Below are positions 59,013-64,000 of a DNA stretch of 64,000 nt, one piece after another. The DNA comes from Candidatus Zixiibacteriota bacterium. GTDB taxonomy: Bacteria > Zixibacteria > MSB-5A5 > GN15 > JACZUZ01. The stretch covers positions 62,001 to 126,000 of the forward strand of contig JAJRPJ010000015.1 in assembly GCA_024280835.1 (NCBI GenBank), read 5' to 3'. The notes beneath the pieces were generated by a model, which ran no database searches, was not told where the DNA came from, and saw only the letters and a program-made list of their open reading frames with translations. A program made the translations under genes and the position numbers. Position 1 is the stretch's first letter. Each line of letters begins with the position of its first letter.

Positions 59013-61154
59013 TCAGAATGAGCTGACTTCGTCTCCGTCGTTGAAGAGCGTTCTGTCGCTTCGGTTGTAGTTATATACTGCAGTTCCAGGGTACATTTTT
59101 GGGGATGGGTGGATCGGGCAAATATCGATTGGAATTGTTCGTGAGGTGAAGACTTCATAGCGGACATCACGGCATAAATTTGTCGCCAGAGTTCCAGATT
59201 CGAGGCAGATATTAGTGAACATGATATCGTCAGGGATGGCAAAATCGACAATGGGCAGGGTATCGTGTGCGGCTATCATATAATGCGCCCAAATAGGTAA
59301 GGCGTTTGTGGAACCGTATTGGCGTCTTCCTAGAGAGGTTTTGTCATCGAAGCCGACCCATACTCCAGTTGTGATTTGTGGTGTGTAGCCGACGAACCAG
59401 TTGTCGGTATAGTTATTTGTGGTTCCTGTTTTGCCGCCAGCTGGGTGTTTGAAACCTAGTCGGCGGACACCTTTGCCTGTGCCGTGATTGATGACGGTTT
59501 TCATCATGTCGACCATGATATAGGCCGATTCGGCCGAGAGAACTTCTTCTTTGACTGAGGTTTTATTCTCTTCGAGGATATTGCCGTAGCGATCGACAAT
59601 TTTGGTTATCATTTTGGGATGAATACGGACTCCGCCATTAGGGAAGACTGTATAGGCTGAGACGATGTCCAATAAATGGACTTCATTGGCGCCGATGGCG
59701 ATTGAGGGTACATTTGGAATTGGCGTGGTGATGCCGAAACGTTTGGCGTAGAAGATTACTTGTTGCGCGGTGACTTTTTGTAAGAGTCCAACAGCGACTA
59801 GGTTTCTTGAGAGACGGAGGCCATCACGAATGGTTAATGGCCCTAGAAACTTCAGATCGAAATTTGAGGGGCGCCACGACTTCGAGCCAGGGATTTCTAG
59901 AACGATGGGGTTGTCATAAACGATGTCCATCGGACGGTAGCCATTGTCGATGGCGGCGGTGTAGACAAAGGGTTTGAAGGCCGAGCCAGGTTGACGCAGG
60001 CCTTGGGTGGCGCGGTTGAATTTTGACTCCGCAAAATCACGACCGCCGACCATACTGATAATATCGCCCGTGACATTATCAATGGAGAGCAGAGCGCCTT
60101 GAACTTTCTTGTATTCAAAAACTGGTCGCCCCATTGAGTCAGTGGAGTCTGGAATTTGGATGGTGTATCTTTCATCGGTTAGTTTTTTTGTGCGCGCTAT
60201 TCTTGCGCGAAGAGTGTCAATACGTTGATAGAGCCCTTCTTCTGCGGCTTGTTGTAATTTCCAATCCAAAGTTGTGAGGACGGTTAATCCACCTGTGTAG
60301 AGAGCGTCGTCGCCGTATTTCTTTTGAATGTATTGTCGAATGTTTTCGGTGAAATATGGCGCTCGGCCAATGCGGACTTGCGGTGGAGTCAGGTCGAGAC
60401 CAGTTTTGAGAAGGCTGTCGAGTGTTGGTTTGTCGATTTTGCCGAAGCTGTAGAACGAGCGGAGAGCGCGGTCACGGACCATTAGTCCTAGTTTTGGACG
60501 TGAGCCATAGCGACTCGGGGCTTTGAGAATGCCGATTAGAAAAGCACAGTCTTTTGTGGTTAGTTCGGCGACAGTTTTATCAAAGTATGTTCGCGATGCG
60601 GCGCTGATACCATAGGCGCCTTTGCCGAAATAGTATTGATTGAGATACATTTGAAGTATCTCTTCTTTGGAATAGGTACGTTCGAGTTTGATGGCGGTTA
60701 GGGCTTCACGGATTTTTCTGCCGATTGAACGCCTACGGCCGACAAAAAGGAGTCGGGAGAGTTGCTGAGTTACAGTTGAGACTGCGCTGATCTTACCTGC
60801 GCCAAGGACTCCTAAGCCGACGACTCGAATTGTACGTGGGAGGTTGATTCCCCAATGTTCGAAGAAGCCTCGGTCCTCGACGGCAAGTAGCATATTGATT
60901 AGCTCTGGCGGGATATCATTGTATGAAGTTAGCGCTCGGTTTTCGTTGAAGTATTCTTGTAATAATTCTCCACCGCGTGCGTAAACTTTTGTCTTTAAGC
61001 TTGGTTCAATATTATGGAGCTGCTCGAAAGATGGCAGTTCACGGTTGTAGATTTCGTATGTGCGTATTGAACCGTAGACGAGACCAACAAAAAGGAGAGA
61101 GAAGACGGCCAGCGTAATTTTCTTGTTTCTAGATTTATTGCTATTGTTGGTCAT
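59013..61154 (-). CDS. mrcA: Bifunctional penicillin-binding protein 1A (transglycosylase/transpeptidase)
   Basis: 713 residues. Membrane anchor at about 13-30. The GT51 transglycosylase domain has catalytic Glu93 in AVEDRGFFEHWG, then STVTQQLSRLLF and EILQMYLNQYYFG. The transpeptidase domain has Ser391-x-x-Lys in RQPGSAFKPF, a second motif SRN (GLRLSRN), and GGKTGTTNNYTDNW. It polymerises lipid II glycan strands and crosslinks their peptides in the periplasm. All catalytic motifs are intact. A palindrome (61222-61237) lies about 70 bases upstream, between this gene and tyrS. The gene symbol is by family. Confidence 0.93.
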   Translation of the reverse strand: MTNNSNKSRNKKITLAVFSLLFVGLVYGSIRTYEIYNRELPSFEQLHNIEPSLKTKVYARGGELLQEYFNENRALTSYNDIPPELINMLLAVEDRGFFEHWGINLPRTIRVVGLGVLGAGKISAVSTVTQQLSRLLFVGRRRSIGRKIREALTAIKLERTYSKEEILQMYLNQYYFGKGAYGISAASRTYFDKTVAELTTKDCAFLIGILKAPSRYGSRPKLGLMVRDRALRSFYSFGKIDKPTLDSLLKTGLDLTPPQVRIGRAPYFTENIRQYIQKKYGDDALYTGGLTVLTTLDWKLQQAAEEGLYQRIDTLRARIARTKKLTDERYTIQIPDSTDSMGRPVFEYKKVQGALLSIDNVTGDIISMVGGRDFAESKFNRATQGLRQPGSAFKPFVYTAAIDNGYRPMDIVYDNPIVLEIPGSKSWRPSNFDLKFLGPLTIRDGLRLSRNLVAVGLLQKVTAQQVIFYAKRFGITTPIPNVPSIAIGANEVHLLDIVSAYTVFPNGGVRIHPKMITKIVDRYGNILEENKTSVKEEVLSAESAYIMVDMMKTVINHGTGKGVRRLGFKHPAGGKTGTTNNYTDNWFVGYTPQITTGVWVGFDDKTSLGRRQYGSTNALPIWAHYMIAAHDTLPIVDFAIPDDIMFTNICLESGTLATNLCRDVRYEVFTSRTIPIDICPIHPSPKMYPGTAVYNYNRSDRTLFNDGDEVSSF

Positions 61155-61506
61155 GGTTAATCAATTTGTCTTTGGTGTGTTAGGACTATGTTAAATTGTT
61201 GATGCCGTACTTGGCTCTGAGCAGAACAGTTGTTCTGGGCGTGCTTATTATACTCTAGAGCGTCTGGTGAGACGCTTAAAACTATCCTTTAGAGCTATGT
61301 TTGATGGGTGGGCGAGAGCGGGGCTGTAATGAAGGAGCGCTTGTGTTGAGTGGTGTGATAGCATATCCTGTCAATAGTGCAAGCTATCCCTTTGTCTGCC
61401 AGTCGGTTCAACGTGGCGGTACAGGGAGCGGGTGGATTATTGAAAGTAAAGTTAATAGACGCGAAGCGTCGTTTCTGGTTTGACTGCGGAGAAAACAGAG
61501 GATTTT
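61155..61506. other. 352-base divergent spacer between PBP1A and tyrS
   Basis: Holds the palindrome and a -10-like TATACT (61249-61254). A small stem GACGC-GAA-GCGTC lies near 61458. A 60-codon frame at 61301-61483 has no clear SD and is discounted. The G-rich stretch near 61310 and GGCGGTACAGGGAGCGGGTGG recall parts of a T-box leader, but the conserved core is not there. Confidence 0.4.
61222..61237 (+). promoter_or_regulatory. Palindromic operator candidate overlapping the tyrS promoter region
   Basis: CAGAACAGTTGTTCTG is palindromic except for its two central bases. Its core GAAC-N4-GTTC is the reverse arrangement of the sites at 43956. TATACT (61249-61254) follows, so a bound protein would cover the -35 region. 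Confidence 0.35.
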
Positions 61507-62712
61507 GTGACAGAGTTTGAGAGACAGTATTCGATTCTTACCCAAGGTGTAGCTGAAATAGCTCCAGAGGATGAGTTCAAGGAACGCCTTAAGGAATCAA
61601 TAGAAAAGACAGTTCCACTGCGAGTTAAGCAGGGCTTTGACCCCACGGCGCCAGATATTCATTTAGGTCATAGTGTTGGTATTCGCAAGCTCAAGCAGTT
61701 TCAAGAGCTTGGACATCAAGTTGTCTTGATTGTTGGTGATTACACGGCTTTGGTGGGAGATCCATCGGGACGCTCATCAGCAAGGCCGCGATTGACTCAC
61801 GAGGAAATTCTTGAAAACGCAAAGACTTATCAAGATCAGTTCTTTCATATACTGGATAAGGAAAAGACTGAAGTCCATTACAACGGCTCTTGGTTTGATA
61901 AAATGGGCGTCAAGGATATTATTGAATTGTCCTCAAGATATACAGTTGCCAGAATGCTAGAGCGTGACGATTTCGAAAAGCGCTATAAGGGCGGGATTCC
62001 GATTTCGGTGCATGAGTTTCTTTATCCGCTAATGCAGGGTTATGACTCGGTTGCTATTAAATCTGATTTGGAGCTAGGGGCTACAGAGCAGAAGTTTAAT
62101 CTGTTAGTTGGACGTGATATTCAGCCTGATTATGGGGTTCGACAGCAAGTGATTTTGACTATGCCGATATTAGTTGGACTTGACGGCAAGAAGAAGATGT
62201 CTAAGTCTACAGGTAACTATGTTGCACTGACTGACGCTCCCAGCGAGATGTTTGGAAAACTGATGTCAATCCCGGATGATTTGATAGTTTCGTATGCTGA
62301 GTTGACTTCTGATATACCCAGAGAAAGAATCGCTGAGTTTCGGGAACAGTTAGGTAATGGGAGTGTAAACCCAATGGAGCTCAAGAAGGAGCTAGCTGGC
62401 GCGATTACTGATATGTATCACGGTGAGGGAGCTGGCGCCGGGGCGCGCGCTGAGTTTGAGAATGTGTTTTCGCGCGGTGGTATTCCAGATGACATAGAGG
62501 ACTACACTTGCGGCGAAAAGGCGCTTTGGATTGTGCAACTGTTGAAAGATGCGGGGATGACTAAGTCCAATGGCGAGGCGCGGCGGATGATTGAAGGTGG
62601 AGCTGTTTCTCTTGATGGTGAAAGAGTGAGTGATCTTGATGCGCAAATTGAAGTGTCTGAGCCAATGATACTTAAGGTAGGTAAGCGGCGATATCGTCGA
62701 TTGGTGCGTTGA
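61507..62712 (+). CDS. tyrS: Tyrosyl-tRNA synthetase
   Basis: 401 residues from GTG 61507, chosen because AGAGG lies five bases upstream; a TTG at 61480 in the same frame has no SD. A class I enzyme that charges tRNA-Tyr. Active-site motifs: FDPTAPDIHLGHSVG (HIGH-type HLGH), DYTALVGDPSGRSSARP, and KKMSKSTGNYV (KMSKS). The C-terminal ~70 residues form an S4 RNA-binding domain (EARRMIEGGAVSLDGERVSD). It belongs to the longer-insert TyrRS class common in Gram-negative bacteria. The next gene starts 36 bases downstream. Confidence 0.95.
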   Translation: MTEFERQYSILTQGVAEIAPEDEFKERLKESIEKTVPLRVKQGFDPTAPDIHLGHSVGIRKLKQFQELGHQVVLIVGDYTALVGDPSGRSSARPRLTHEEILENAKTYQDQFFHILDKEKTEVHYNGSWFDKMGVKDIIELSSRYTVARMLERDDFEKRYKGGIPISVHEFLYPLMQGYDSVAIKSDLELGATEQKFNLLVGRDIQPDYGVRQQVILTMPILVGLDGKKKMSKSTGNYVALTDAPSEMFGKLMSIPDDLIVSYAELTSDIPRERIAEFREQLGNGSVNPMELKKELAGAITDMYHGEGAGAGARAEFENVFSRGGIPDDIEDYTCGEKALWIVQLLKDAGMTKSNGEARRMIEGGAVSLDGERVSDLDAQIEVSEPMILKVGKRRYRRLVR

Positions 62713-62715
62713 AGC

Positions 62716-62747
62716 GCTCCTTTACCAAAAGAGAATCCAAGAGGAGC
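62716..62747 (+). promoter_or_regulatory. Stem that could sequester the SD of the TPR gene
   Basis: GCTCCT (62716-62721) pairs with AGGAGC (62742-62747). The right arm contains the SD (GAGGAG) of the gene at 62749. With only 6 bp and a 20-base loop this is weak. Confidence 0.25.
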
Positions 62748-62748
62748 A

Positions 62749-64000
62749 ATGAAGAGATTGTTTAGAAAAAGATTGCTTATGAAAAGATTATTGAATATGG
62801 CGCTTTTCGGGTTGATGGCGCTTACGGTGGTAAGCTCTTCGTATGCGATTGACCGAAAACGTGACAAGGCATCCAAGCCAGCAACTCCCATTAAGAAACA
62901 ATACATATCAAGTGAGGCTCGTGAAAAAGCGGCTCTGGCTTACTATTTGCAAGGCATGGCATTTGAGGATAGCCGGGATATGTTTGGCGCCTTTGCCAAT
63001 TACGACACGGCGCTGTTTTATGATTCTGAGTCTTACACTGTGCGTATGGCCTATATCCGCGCCGCGGCTCTGATCGGAAAGTATCAGCCTGCTCGTGATG
63101 CCGCTGGTAAACTTGAGCTTGACGATATTGATGCTCTAAAGACGCTAGTGGACCTGTACCGCGAAGCGGAGATGGAAGATTCGGTTGTTTATTTTTTGGG
63201 GTTACTTGCTGAAGTGGACCCCAGTAATATGCTGGCTCGTCAAGCTCTGGCATCGTACTATGAGCAATCTGGGGACTTGGCCTCTGCAATACCATACCGC
63301 GTGCAAATAGCCGAGGATAGAAACACCTATCAAGGCTTCAATGAATTGGGAGCATTACACTTCTTGGTTGGAAGTTACCCAGAGGCAGCCGAAGCATTTC
63401 GGCGAGCGATACGGCTTGAGCCAGGAGCAGTCAATATCCCGAGTTACTCGGGCTTGGCGGACGCTTTGGGTGAGATGGATAGTCTGGGGTTGCAGCGAAT
63501 AGCGCTGGATGAGATGTTGGCTCTTGATTCAACATATGTTCCTAGCCACCGAAGGTTTATCGATTATTATTCTCGCCAAAGGCAATATGATAGCGCTTTG
63601 ATACATTCGCAGGCTGAAGTGGCCTTAACTCCACATGATAAAGCCGCGATTAGACGATTGGGGATTATTGCCTATAGCGCTGATAGCTTGGACTTGGCCG
63701 AGGAACAATTCAATGAATTAATAAGTATTGGTGAGACTGATTTTACCAATTATTTCTTTCTTGGGAGAATCTTCTTGGAGAAAGAGAAATATACTTATGC
63801 GTTGATTAATTTCGGTAGCGCCACTCGAGCGATAGATAGTATCGCAGATGGATGGATTGGAATTGGGCAGGTTTATGTGACTATGGATTCGTTGCCACAA
63901 GCTGAAGCTAGTTACCAAACAGGTATTGAAAAAGTTACTGCTCTGGATGATAAGATTCGACTACTGTTTTCACTGGGGGCTGTTCAAGAGCGTCAGCAAA
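62749..64000 (+). CDS. Exported tetratricopeptide-repeat protein, 3' end beyond window
   Basis: Open from ATG 62749 to the last base, about 417 residues so far. An N-terminal basic stretch and hydrophobic core (NMALFGLMALTVVSSSYA) form a signal peptide. The rest is TPR-like helices: REKAALAYYLQGMAFEDSRD, RQALASYYEQSGDLASAIPY, LGALHFLVGSYPEAAEAFRRAI, LRLGIIAYSADSLDLAEEQF and YFFLGRILFEKEKYTYALINF. The SD GAGGAG is two bases from the ATG; a second ATG at 62779 would fit a signal peptide equally well. It follows tyrS by 36 bases. TPR proteins of this kind act as protein-binding scaffolds in the periplasm or outer membrane; the partner is unknown. Confidence 0.8.
   Translation, partial: MKRLFRKRLLMKRLLNMALFGLMALTVVSSSYAIDRKRDKASKPATPIKKQYISSEAREKAALAYYLQGMAFEDSRDMFGAFANYDTALFYDSESYTVRMAYIRAAALIGKYQPARDAAGKLELDDIDALKTLVDLYREAEMEDSVVYFLGLLAEVDPSNMLARQALASYYEQSGDLASAIPYRVQIAEDRNTYQGFNELGALHFLVGSYPEAAEAFRRAIRLEPGAVNIPSYSGLADALGEMDSLGLQRIALDEMLALDSTYVPSHRRFIDYYSRQRQYDSALIHSQAEVALTPHDKAAIRRLGIIAYSADSLDLAEEQFNELISIGETDFTNYFFLGRIFLEKEKYTYALINFGSATRAIDSIADGWIGIGQVYVTMDSLPQAEASYQTGIEKVTALDDKIRLLFSLGAVQERQQ

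Noticed and set aside
61301-61483. 60-codon frame between PBP1A and tyrS
   Set aside because: No clear SD, overlaps the regulatory spacer, no recognised domain.
61155-61506. T-box riboswitch upstream of tyrS
   Set aside because: Some G-rich fragments recall a T-box, but the conserved AGGGTGGNACCGCG core and a following terminator are absent, and T-boxes are not typical of this group.
1-64000. CRISPR arrays, insertion sequences, prophage, attachment sites
   Set aside because: No spaced direct-repeat arrays, transposase or integrase motifs, or terminal inverted repeats around genes were seen. The tRNA-Leu has no adjacent integrase or repeated 3' end.

Overview
The window suggests a Gram-negative member of the FCB superphylum, most like an uncultured Zixibacteria-type lineage (inference). 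The main clues are secreted proteins that end either in a Por/type IX sorting domain (NFPNPFN / NYPNPFNP motifs) or in a paired dockerin-like module (GDxxxxxxxNxADVT), together with TonB energy transducers, an AlgE-like outer-membrane porin and a bifunctional PBP1A. The stops TAA, TAG and TGA are all used normally. There is no CRISPR array, rRNA, prophage or complete insertion sequence. The only tRNA seen is a tRNA-Leu(CAA).

Layout. 1-2.4 kb: the end of an ExbD-like gene, two tonB paralogues and a short tonB-like remnant. 2.5-8.3 kb: a Ski2-like helicase joined in frame, at an A8 run, to a winged-helix protein; then a Lon-type protease whose frame is interrupted by TAA, whose ATPase motifs are degenerate and whose Ser/Lys dyad is intact. 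8.8-11.2 kb: a dockerin-bearing secreted protein. 11.5-19 kb: miaB, a GAF/pseudokinase/receiver hybrid, an HDOD protein with a histidine-kinase-like dimerisation helix, and aroC. 19.3-23.2 kb: an HxlR regulator, an acyltransferase and a LVIVD-type secreted protein.

23.3-43.7 kb (minus strand) is the most coherent system. An epimerase, a sensor kinase and an NtrC-type regulator are followed by a long, tightly spaced gene train: UDP-glucose dehydrogenase, a glycosyltransferase interrupted by TGA, two GT4 glycosyltransferases, an MsbA-like ABC exporter, a double aminoglycoside-phosphotransferase-like protein, a DUF5666/AlgE-like porin, and two large repeat proteins. The train ends at a strong bidirectional terminator. 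I read it as a polysaccharide synthesis, export and surface-attachment locus.

43.9-64 kb: a small gene behind two TGTTC-N4-GAACA-type palindromes, convergent with a solitary HsdR_N-type nuclease; a 1081-residue mosaic type IX-sorted protein; carAB; a GT39-like membrane glycosyltransferase; a cold-shock gene; a serine hydrolase; tRNA-Leu; an M32 carboxypeptidase with HAAGH in place of HExxH; PBP1A; tyrS; and a TPR protein running off the right edge. Several genes carry inactivating-looking lesions (two in-frame stops, a gene remnant, a lost catalytic Glu, a lost phospho-acceptor His). Gene decay, assembly error and real functional change should each be tested.
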